Source of the DNA: Pirellula staleyi DSM 6068
GTDB taxonomy: Bacteria; Planctomycetota; Planctomycetia; Pirellulales; Pirellulaceae
Direction: 5' to 3'
DNA length: 64,000 bases
NCBI RefSeq assembly: GCF_000025185.1
Contig: NC_013720.1
Coordinates: 620,001 to 684,000, forward strand
Of the stretch, positions 45,141-53,134 are shown one piece after another; positions within the stretch are counted from its first letter, which is position 1; each line of letters starts with the position of its first letter. The notes beneath the pieces were generated by a model. It was not told the DNA's origin. It saw only the letters and a program-made list of their open reading frames with translations, and did no database searches. The translations under genes and the position numbers were made by a program.

Positions 45141-48100
45141 ATGGCAACTCAGCACCACGCGACGACCGGCATCTGCACCCAGCAGAGCTCCCCGACGAAT
45201 CGCCCGCCATCGCGCGGACGCCTCTCGCGCCAGCGACGTGGTGTCGTGCTGCTGCTGGTGATCAGCCTCCTGACGCTCTTCATCTTGATCGGCGTGACCT
45301 ACGCGATTGTGGCGTCGACCTACCTCTCGGCTGCGAAGAGCACCGCCCTGATCGACCAAGTGGGAGACCAGCCACAGCTGGAGCTCGACGAAGTCTTCAC
45401 CAACATTCTGAGCGACACTTCGAACAACAGCACACTCAAGGGAACCTCGCCGCTGCTCGACATGTACGGCACCGACGGGATCTGCGGCGAACTCACTTCG
45501 GTCGGCACGTTCGACAACGGTAATCAAACGATTCGGTTCAGTGCTTCGTCCCCCACGACGTTCACCGCGCCACCACCCTACACCGGAGCGACGTTCTCCA
45601 ATGTCCCTGACTACTACAACGGCCGGGTGATCACGTTCTGGCGCTACAACGGCTCGGAAGCGCGTCCGATCAGCACGCGCGTCATGCAGTACGCTCCGCC
45701 CGATATGTCGGGGAGCATCACCATGGTGGTGGCGGCCGACTTCACCAACTCGGGCTCGATGCTCGCGGCTCCGCAAATTGGCGATCGGTTTGTCATTAAC
45801 GGGGCCCCGTACAACGGCACGGGAGCCGGCTATCAAGACTCCACTTCCCCCGCGCTCGGTTTGGAAGTCGATGTTGCGGGGACCAATCGCCCGATCGCAC
45901 TTCTACCTCACTTTGCCGGACATCCTGATCCCGATAGCGCCATTCAATCGGCCAATGCAGGTGGTTTCGACGAAAGCTACGATGCGGTCGATTTCCAAAA
46001 CTTCTTCCTCGCGCTCGATCCACCAGGACTTGCGCAAGAAATTGCGAACTCCTCACGCACCTCGCCTCAGATTCCGTCGTACCATCGTCCCGACCTCGTG
46101 AATTACTGGACGAACGCCGTCAGCATCACTTCCGACACCGACATCCTGACGCACAGCGACTTGCTGCGGCGCGTGATTGCCCGCCCGATGCCGTGGGACC
46201 ATCCGAACTTCACCGGTAGCAATCCGGCATTTCCCATCGGTCAAACGAACTGGATGAGTGCACTCTCCAACGCCTCCAACTTGCAAGGCATTTGGGACGT
46301 CGACAACGATGGGGATGGAGTCCCCGACAGCATTTGGATCGATCCCGGTTTGCCGATCATCACCACCCCCGATGGGCGCAAAGTGAAGCGGCTCGCAGCG
46401 ATCAAGATCATCGACCTCGACAGCCGCCTCGATATCAACGCCACCGGCAACCTGGCGCAAACCTTTTCCTCCAATCATCGGGCTGCTCAAGGAATCACGC
46501 TGTTTGCTTTGGCCGGTCAAACCCCCTCTGCCCCGTCGCTGGTTTATCTGCCGCGCGGACTTGGCTATGGTCCTGCGGAAATCGACTGGCAAAGTGTGAT
46601 TTTTGGTAGCGACGACGCTTCGTACACCGCTGTGCTGCAAGCCCGCTATCAAGGGGCGGGAGAGACTCAGCCCGGTACGCTCGGCGACGAACTCCTCTCG
46701 GCCCGGCATGCGATTGGCATGGTGCCGAACAACTTGACGAATCCTTCGAGCTACGCCAGTCCTCCCGATGTCTACGGTCGTGGTGCTGTCGGTACCGACC
46801 ATTTTGGACAACCGGTCTACGGCTTCACGGGGGATAACGAAACGGTAGACGACCCGTACGAAGTGCAGTACGACCATACTCGCGCAACAGCCGACCGTCC
46901 GTTCGACGTGAGCGACCTCGAATGGCTCCTCCGTCATCACGATTCGGGTGTGGGACAAAAGCCGACCCGACTCTCGTCGTCGGCTGCTTCGACGTACCTC
47001 ACCGCAGGGGCTCCTGGCTCGATCGACGCGACACACGCGAAACGTCAACTCCTGACGACGATGAGCTCGCACGTTCCTGTCCCACCAGGACCACACTTGC
47101 GCGAAGAGCGGGCCACAGGCTGGAGCACCAATGCCCATCGTCGCACGCTGCTCGATCTGTATTACAAACGCCTCCTGGGAGCAGGAGATTTTACGAAAGC
47201 ATGGGCGCAGCTCGTTCCGTTTGAAGCACGCCACGGTCATCCGTTCAACATCAACCGTCCTTTCGGCAACGGTATCGACGACAACAGCAATTCCGTTATC
47301 GACGATCCAAGCGAAGCATTAATCGCTAATGAATTGCTTTTTGGGACAGTGAATTTTGAGAAGTTCAATGACAGTTCGTACGCAGGAGACTCTGCCGATC
47401 AACGTCAAATCTACGCTCGCCACCTCTACACGCTGCTGATGCTGATCCGCGACAGCGGGGGTGCCACCTGGCAGATTCCCGAGGATGTGAACGGCGACGG
47501 ACCGACTGATGCTCGCGATACCGCGCATTATCTGGCTCAGTATGCGGTGAACGTCGTCGATTTCCGCGACAACGATTCGATCAACACTGGTTTCGAGTAC
47601 GACGTGAATCCGTTCGATGGTTGGGATGTCGATGGTGATCTCTCGACCGACGAAGGTGCCAATCGGGGTGTCGTGTGGGGTGCCGAGCGTCCCGAACTGC
47701 TGATTACCGAAACGCTGGCAACGCACGACCTGCGGACCGAAGACTTGATGGACGAAGAACCCAACGGCGGCGAAACTGCGGCGCTCGTGGATGCGACCAC
47801 CGATCCCGATCCTGATTTCGATCAGCGCTTTCGCCCTTCGGGCTCGTTTTTCCTCGAGCTCTTCAATCCGCACTTCGACTACACCAACGCCACGAATGCG
47901 ACCCAGCAAGGGGTCCATAAGCCGCTCGAAATTTACGACGGCAATGGCGGAGTAGCGCTCAACCGCATTAGCGCCGGTGGAGCCGGTTCCCCCGTGTGGC
48001 GCGTGATCATCGTGCAAGGTGCGGCCCGCAATGAAAATCCCGATGTCCCCGCCCCCGAGCACCTGACCGGTGCGGCTACCGGCGCGGGAGAAATCGAGCG

Positions 48101-50084
48101 GAGCATCTACTTCACCGATCCTGCGGCAGGTGTGGTGCCAACCAATCATGGTGTCGCCTTCTTCCCCAGCTCGTCGAATCAGCAACCTTCGCTGAAGCCG
48201 GGACGTTATGCGATCGTCGGATCGTCGGGTGTGGCCGATGCTGGTAACTACACCACGTACTTTGGACGAAACGCGACCGATCCTGCCGACGTGGCGAACA
48301 CGCGCCGCTTGGTCCTGACACCCAACGCCAACGCCGACACCAATCAGCTGGCGGTGAACAACTTCGAATCGGCACCGAACCCAGCCACGGTGAACTATGG
48401 CACCGATGTCGCCCCGGTGATTGCGATTCCGATCGATAGCCCACGTTCGATCAGCATCTCGGAACCTGCGCAGTCGGGCTATCCAGTAATGGCTGGTACG
48501 AGCTCAGCTTACACTTCAGATCCCGTTGCTAATCCGATCACGCAAGGGACGTACGTTCCACCGATCGATACGCCGCTCGATAACAACCGCACCGACGGTG
48601 CCCCGAATGCCTGGGACACGCTCAAGGACTGGGGAACGAAAGAGCATTTCCGCGCAGTCCATCTGCAGCGGCTTGCCAATCCACTCCTCCCTTGGAACTC
48701 GCTCACCAATCCTTACCTGACGGTGGATACGGCGAGCGTCGATCTCACCGTGTTCAACGGCATCGAGAACAAGGATCACAACTCGTTCAACAAGGATGAG
48801 CTGAACTTCCAAACGGCACAGCGTGGTGGCGCGTTCCCCGAAGCACCGGGGCTCGATTCGCCGAACGCCGCGATCTATCGCAACCTGTGGCTCCAAGAGC
48901 CAGCGCACGGCAACGTGACCGCCGATTCGCCCAACGAAGGTGGCGCACAGACCCACATCTTCAACAAGCAGCTGTTCCACACGCTCGGCTATCTCAATCG
49001 CCGCTATCACCCGTACTTCGATGCTTCGGCCAGTGCCGGGGTCTATCTCGGTGCTCCTTCGCCGAGTGGCATGGGTGGCAATTCAACCTTCCCTTGGCTG
49101 ACGTTCCTCAACCGTCCGTTCGCCAGCCCGTATGAAATGATGCTTGTGCCATCGCAGTCGCAAAGTCGGCTCCTGACACGAGTGACCCTCGCGCCAGCGA
49201 TGTTCGATCCGTTTGACCGGACGAACTACGCTGTCCCCTACTCGCATCTCTTCAACTTCTATCAAAGCACCACCGATGCCCGGACTGTCGATGGCCCGAT
49301 GTTCTCGCGGCTGCTCGACTACGTCTCGATCCCTTCGCCTTATGCCCACTCCGACCATGCGTTCAACATGCAGTCGTTCACTTCGGCGACTTACCCGGGG
49401 GCGAACAACGCCGCTACGTATCGTCCGCCGTTTGCGTTTGTCTCCCGTTTCCGTGAACCGGGACGGATCAACATCAACACCGTGAGCGACTCGCGCATTT
49501 TGGAGGCGCTCTTCAAGGGAATGCCGCAGTACGATCCGTCGATCAACGGCGCGTTTGTCGACAAACTGCTCCGGAGCCGCCAAGGCTACACCGGTACGAT
49601 TGGGCAAGCCGACGTGAACTTCCCAACGATCTTCGCGCAGCCTTTCCGGGCGCAAGACGCGGGAGATTTGGCGCCGCTTCAGAACATGGAAGAGCGGGCG
49701 ATCAACGCCGGCCTGATGCGCCGCGATCCCGACGTCGGCACCACGCCGCTGTTCACCAAACCGAGCACCGGCGACCATGCCGATTCGACACGCAATCCCT
49801 ACTTCCGCTATCAAGGGATGCAGAAGGTTGGCAATCTAGTGACGACGCGCAGCAACTGCTTTGCCTGCTGGATTACGATCGGCTACTTCGAAGCGGAACC
49901 TGCGCCGATCGATGCGGCCCATCGCGACGGCTATTCCCTTGGCCAAGAGATTGGTTACGACTCGGGGGAAGTGCAGCGACATCGGGGCTTCTACATCTTC
50001 GATCGCTCGATCCCGGTCGGATTTATTCCGGGCAAGAAGCTCAATACCGACGATGCCGTGCTGCTGCGGCGCTTTATCGAGTAG
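45141..50084 (+). CDS. giant GspK/PilX-like prepilin protein (1647 residues)
   Basis: A very large protein whose N-terminus is a prepilin-type leader: RQRRGVVLLLVISLLTLFIL, with no Glu at +5, which is the hallmark of GspK/PilX tip pseudopilins. GspK proteins are usually about 320 residues, so this is some five times longer. The remainder is extracytoplasmic, Asn/Asp/Pro-rich, with calcium-loop or dockerin-like motifs (DVDNDGDGVPDS near 46297, DVNGDGPTDARD near 47484 and DVDGDLSTDE near 47626). GspK-like segments with REPGRININT and RRGVV support the assignment. GGAGAGAG precedes the ATG at 45141. It closes the locus and probably forms the filament tip or an adhesin. Confidence 0.82.
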   Translation: MATQHHATTGICTQQSSPTNRPPSRGRLSRQRRGVVLLLVISLLTLFILIGVTYAIVASTYLSAAKSTALIDQVGDQPQLELDEVFTNILSDTSNNSTLKGTSPLLDMYGTDGICGELTSVGTFDNGNQTIRFSASSPTTFTAPPPYTGATFSNVPDYYNGRVITFWRYNGSEARPISTRVMQYAPPDMSGSITMVVAADFTNSGSMLAAPQIGDRFVINGAPYNGTGAGYQDSTSPALGLEVDVAGTNRPIALLPHFAGHPDPDSAIQSANAGGFDESYDAVDFQNFFLALDPPGLAQEIANSSRTSPQIPSYHRPDLVNYWTNAVSITSDTDILTHSDLLRRVIARPMPWDHPNFTGSNPAFPIGQTNWMSALSNASNLQGIWDVDNDGDGVPDSIWIDPGLPIITTPDGRKVKRLAAIKIIDLDSRLDINATGNLAQTFSSNHRAAQGITLFALAGQTPSAPSLVYLPRGLGYGPAEIDWQSVIFGSDDASYTAVLQARYQGAGETQPGTLGDELLSARHAIGMVPNNLTNPSSYASPPDVYGRGAVGTDHFGQPVYGFTGDNETVDDPYEVQYDHTRATADRPFDVSDLEWLLRHHDSGVGQKPTRLSSSAASTYLTAGAPGSIDATHAKRQLLTTMSSHVPVPPGPHLREERATGWSTNAHRRTLLDLYYKRLLGAGDFTKAWAQLVPFEARHGHPFNINRPFGNGIDDNSNSVIDDPSEALIANELLFGTVNFEKFNDSSYAGDSADQRQIYARHLYTLLMLIRDSGGATWQIPEDVNGDGPTDARDTAHYLAQYAVNVVDFRDNDSINTGFEYDVNPFDGWDVDGDLSTDEGANRGVVWGAERPELLITETLATHDLRTEDLMDEEPNGGETAALVDATTDPDPDFDQRFRPSGSFFLELFNPHFDYTNATNATQQGVHKPLEIYDGNGGVALNRISAGGAGSPVWRVIIVQGAARNENPDVPAPEHLTGAATGAGEIERSIYFTDPAAGVVPTNHGVAFFPSSSNQQPSLKPGRYAIVGSSGVADAGNYTTYFGRNATDPADVANTRRLVLTPNANADTNQLAVNNFESAPNPATVNYGTDVAPVIAIPIDSPRSISISEPAQSGYPVMAGTSSAYTSDPVANPITQGTYVPPIDTPLDNNRTDGAPNAWDTLKDWGTKEHFRAVHLQRLANPLLPWNSLTNPYLTVDTASVDLTVFNGIENKDHNSFNKDELNFQTAQRGGAFPEAPGLDSPNAAIYRNLWLQEPAHGNVTADSPNEGGAQTHIFNKQLFHTLGYLNRRYHPYFDASASAGVYLGAPSPSGMGGNSTFPWLTFLNRPFASPYEMMLVPSQSQSRLLTRVTLAPAMFDPFDRTNYAVPYSHLFNFYQSTTDARTVDGPMFSRLLDYVSIPSPYAHSDHAFNMQSFTSATYPGANNAATYRPPFAFVSRFREPGRININTVSDSRILEALFKGMPQYDPSINGAFVDKLLRSRQGYTGTIGQADVNFPTIFAQPFRAQDAGDLAPLQNMEERAINAGLMRRDPDVGTTPLFTKPSTGDHADSTRNPYFRYQGMQKVGNLVTTRSNCFACWITIGYFEAEPAPIDAAHRDGYSLGQEIGYDSGEVQRHRGFYIFDRSIPVGFIPGKKLNTDDAVLLRRFIE

Positions 50085-50129
50085 CACAGCTGAGTAGCCG
50101 CAACTGAGCAGCGCAGTCCGTGACGCGAG

Positions 50130-50186
50130 CAGCTCCGTAAGCCACTGGCTGCGGAGCTGAGCGAGGGCTGGCCTGCTTTATTTTTT
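50130..50186. terminator. hairpin plus T run between convergent genes
   Basis: CAGCTCCG (50130-50137) and CGGAGCTG (50152-50159) form an 8-base stem; a T-rich run occurs about 20 bases later, overlapping the tadA stop. It may end the long pilus transcript. Confidence 0.45.
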
Positions 50187-50645
50187 GCCGAGCCGGCGCT
50201 GCTGCTGAAAGAAGCGGGTGAGAATCTCGCCCGATGGTTTGGCGAGAATGCCGGGAACGACCTGACAGCGGTGATTCAGCCGCTCGTCGGTCAGCAGATG
50301 AAACAGCGAGCCGACCGCTCCTGCTTTGGGATCGGTGGCCCCGTAGACCACGGTTGGCACACGGGCTTGCAAGATCGCACCCGAGCACATGATGCAAGGT
50401 TCGAGGGTGACGTAGAGGGTGCAGCCTTCGAGCCGCCAATCCCCCATCGATTCGGCCGCTTGCGTAATCGCAATCATCTCGGCATGGGCGGTGGGATCGT
50501 GCAGCGCCTCGCGCTGATTGTGAGCAGCAGCGATGACACGCCCTGAATGCACAATCACAGCTCCCACCGGAACTTCATCTTCATCGAACGCAGCCGACGC
50601 TTCGTTCAAAGCGAGCTGCATATAGTAGTCGTGCGTCAGGAGCAT
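50178..50645 (-). CDS. tadA: tRNA adenosine(34) deaminase
   Basis: A 155-residue zinc enzyme that converts A34 to inosine in tRNA-Arg(ACG). The zinc and catalytic residues are in TAHAEMIAI (His54, Glu56) and EPCIMCSGA (Cys84, Cys87). [19 protein letters not shown] and [14 protein letters not shown] are characteristic of TadA. The ATG at 50645 is preferred to a TTG one codon earlier. It converges with the pilus locus. Confidence 0.95.
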   Translation of the reverse strand: MLLTHDYYMQLALNEASAAFDEDEVPVGAVIVHSGRVIAAAHNQREALHDPTAHAEMIAITQAAESMGDWRLEGCTLYVTLEPCIMCSGAILQARVPTVVYGATDPKAGAVGSLFHLLTDERLNHRCQVVPGILAKPSGEILTRFFQQQRRLGKK

Positions 50646-50734
50646 CAAAGCCGTCTTGGATGGCGTGAGAGAAAGCGGAGCGCGAGGTTCACGCTAGTTT
50701 TTAGCAACTCGTGCGAACGATTTTTTATCGACCA

Positions 50735-51457
50735 CTACTTATCGTTATCGGTTACCGAGGGCTCTTTGACCTCTTCTGCCTTGGCATCGGCAGGGAGCTT
50801 AGTGAGCTTGAAATTGCGGTAAGCAGTCTTCGTTTGGTACGAGGAGAGGCCGAGCGGCTTCGAGAGATCGACTTCACTGCGGGTCGAGATCTTTTTGTCT
50901 TTCAGATCGACGCTCGCCAGGTTTTCGTCGTCGATGAAGGCTTGCAGCTTACCACCGGCAACACGGACCCGGATCTTGTACCACTGATTAGATTTGAACG
51001 TGCGAAACTGTGTGGTTTCGTTCTCGGAGGCGTCGTAGTTGTTGATGCTCGAGATGCCGACAATGCCACCGGCCCAGCCTCCGACGATGAAGCTCGCATG
51101 CGAGTCGCGTACGGGAAAGGTGAGTCCGACGAAGAAGTCGATGCCATCGACGCGCATCGCTTCGACGGTGATTTCGTACTGATCTTTGGGAAGCGGATCT
51201 TTGCCGGTCCAGGTGACACCGGTGAGCGGGTCGCCCATCGCAAATTGGAGCAAACCTTTCTCGATCGTGACTTCCCCTTCGCCACCAAAATTGGTTTTCT
51301 TCCAGTTGGTGAGGGTCTTGCCGTCGAACAGGTCGATGGTGGTCGACTTCTCAGCAGCGGGTGCTTGGGGCTCTTCGGCAGTCGACCAGCGCGCGACGAA
51401 AAGTGGCAGAGCCAGGAGGAGCGCGACGAGTGGCCGAGAAAGTCGCAAGTGAGTCAT
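50735..51457 (-). CDS. secreted 3-keto-disaccharide hydrolase (DUF1080)
   Basis: A 240-residue exported protein. A signal peptide (PLVALLLALPLFVARWSTAE) precedes a jelly-roll domain of the 3-keto-disaccharide hydrolase family: TIDLFDGKTLTNWKKTNFGG, WYKIRVRVAGGKLQAFID and a final KTAYRNFKLTKLP. These proteins are greatly expanded in planctomycetes and act on or bind oxidised sugars outside the cytoplasm. The start at 51457 matches the signal peptide and has AGGAG upstream. The last 15 residues are a polar tail. Confidence 0.85.
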   Translation of the reverse strand: MTHLRLSRPLVALLLALPLFVARWSTAEEPQAPAAEKSTTIDLFDGKTLTNWKKTNFGGEGEVTIEKGLLQFAMGDPLTGVTWTGKDPLPKDQYEITVEAMRVDGIDFFVGLTFPVRDSHASFIVGGWAGGIVGISSINNYDASENETTQFRTFKSNQWYKIRVRVAGGKLQAFIDDENLASVDLKDKKISTRSEVDLSKPLGLSSYQTKTAYRNFKLTKLPADAKAEEVKEPSVTDNDK

Positions 51458-51552
51458 CGGAGCGGGCTCCTGGAGCGGCGGTGTGGGTGGGATCGATGCG
51501 AAACTGGAGCAAGTAATTATGACAGATTCGCTGCGCGGAGCATAGCGCGCGG

Positions 51553-52539
51553 CTACCAAGGACGACCAGCCGACTCTTCTTGCAGGGCCCAAGCGACGTA
51601 GCGCGGGACTTCGATCTCGATCTGACGGGTCGGCTGATAGCCGAGCACACGGGCCGATTTTTCGAGGCTGGCGTGTGTTCGGAGCATATCTTCCGTGCGC
51701 GAGGGGAGCTGCTCGATGAGGGCGCGGCGGCCAGCAGCGGCCTCGATCATGTCGATCAGCTGACGGACGGTGATCGGCGCACAGCTTCCCAGATTGAACG
51801 CTTCTCCGGCGACAGCGGTGGCGAAGTGAGGGTGCTCGAGCGTTTGCAGCAAACCTTGGGCGATATCGGTGACGTGGGTGAAATCGCGGAGCGCCGAGCC
51901 ATCGCCAAACAGCTTCAGCGGCTCGCCCCGCAGGATCGCGCGTGTGAAAGCCGCGAGCGCTAGTTCGGGGCGAATGCGAATGCCATAGGCGTTAAAAAAT
52001 CGGAGCGAAACGAACGGAATCTGATACAGATGATGGTAGTTAAAACCGAGCTGCTCGGCGGCCCGCTTACTCACACCGTAAGGGCTGACCGGATTGCCCA
52101 TCGGCGCATCTTCGGCAAATGGTGCTGCAGCTCCACTGCCATATACCGTGGAGGACGACGCAAACAGGAACTGCTCGACGCGATGTTGCCGCGCAAGTTC
52201 CAGCAGCACCAGGGTCGCCTCGATGTTGTTCCGCAGGCATTGACGAGGATCGCGCAAACTTGCCGGGACACCTGGCGAAGCGGCCAAGTGGACGATGCTG
52301 CGTACCGCATGCTCTTCGAGCAGTTTTTTGAGCGCGACAGCGTCGAGGCAGTCGGCATTGGCGATCGTGATACGAGGGGAAAGAGCGGCGAGGTGCGCGG
52401 CGATATTGCGTTTGACGATAGGGCTGTAGTACGGATCGAAATTGTCGACCACAACGAGCCGGTGCGAAGTTTTTGCCAGCAGTAGCTCGACCAGGTGGCT
52501 TCCGATGAAGCCTGCCCCACCAGTGATCAAAACAGCCAT
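51553..52539 (-). CDS. NAD-dependent sugar epimerase/dehydratase
   Basis: A 328-residue extended short-chain dehydrogenase that modifies nucleotide sugars. The NAD-binding GGAGFIG is at residues 7-13, the catalytic Ser is in FASSSTVYG (128-130) and the Tyr-x-x-x-Lys pair is Y154/K158. VVDNFDPYY and the C-terminal segment around AFNLGS are closest to UDP-glucose/UDP-glucuronate 4-epimerases. The exact substrate is uncertain. It probably supplies sugars for envelope polymers, as glycosyltransferase genes occur in the same region. Confidence 0.9.
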   Translation of the reverse strand: MAVLITGGAGFIGSHLVELLLAKTSHRLVVVDNFDPYYSPIVKRNIAAHLAALSPRITIANADCLDAVALKKLLEEHAVRSIVHLAASPGVPASLRDPRQCLRNNIEATLVLLELARQHRVEQFLFASSSTVYGSGAAAPFAEDAPMGNPVSPYGVSKRAAEQLGFNYHHLYQIPFVSLRFFNAYGIRIRPELALAAFTRAILRGEPLKLFGDGSALRDFTHVTDIAQGLLQTLEHPHFATAVAGEAFNLGSCAPITVRQLIDMIEAAAGRRALIEQLPSRTEDMLRTHASLEKSARVLGYQPTRQIEIEVPRYVAWALQEESAGRPW

Positions 52540-52726
52540 GAAACCATGATCTTGTACGAAGAGTAAAAGCGGGGCCGCATGCGACAGCCGATCGACATAG
52601 GACGTTATAGTGGGAAACTTAGCTGTTGTGCGAGAGTGCTAGTGCATGCCGCACCGCGATGTAACGTGTGTGTTGCTCGATTTTTTGAGTCAAATCGTGG
52701 CTCTGCATCGAGAGGCAGGGAAGTTT

Positions 52727-53134
52727 ATGAATCCTAGCGGGCGAACATCGATTGCCACGATCGCTGCGCTAGCGGTGCTGATCTATTGGGGGATTTTGTT
52801 CCTGGGGACGCATTTGCCGGGTGGTTCGCAGCTCCCCTTCACGTGGTTTGACAAAGTGCAGCATGCCAGTGCGTTTGCGATGCTCGCGCTGCTGCTACTC
52901 ACGGCGATCAGCTTGCGGGTTCGCGCTGGCTGGATTGCCACGCTAACGGTGATTGGCATTTGTGCCGTTTATGGCCTGGTCGACGAACTTTCGCAGCAAC
53001 TGGTGCCGCGGCGCACGTGCGATTTCTATGACTGGGTGGCCGACGTCACGGGGAGCTTGATCGGCTGCGGCATTTTCTTTGCCGTGCGAGCCGCTTGGGC
53101 GATGCTGCGAGCGACGCAGAGCCCAACGACCTAG
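52727..53134 (+). CDS. VanZ-family membrane protein
   Basis: A 135-residue protein with four transmembrane helices. The VanZ-like pattern is FTWFDKVQHASAFAMLALLL and GLVDELSQQLVPRRTCDFYDWVADVTGS, with the conserved charged residues DK, H, DE, R, D and D. AGGGAAG precedes the ATG. The stop codon shares the palindrome CTAG with the stop of the gene opposite (53131-53134). VanZ proteins are linked to envelope or glycopeptide stress in some bacteria, but this does not prove such a role here. Confidence 0.82.
   Translation: MNPSGRTSIATIAALAVLIYWGILFLGTHLPGGSQLPFTWFDKVQHASAFAMLALLLLTAISLRVRAGWIATLTVIGICAVYGLVDELSQQLVPRRTCDFYDWVADVTGSLIGCGIFFAVRAAWAMLRATQSPTT

Noticed and set aside
46053-48185. Two long minus-strand frames inside the giant pseudopilin gene
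   Set aside because: They lie antisense to a single continuous coding frame and resemble translated mirror sequence. No ribosome sites are seen.
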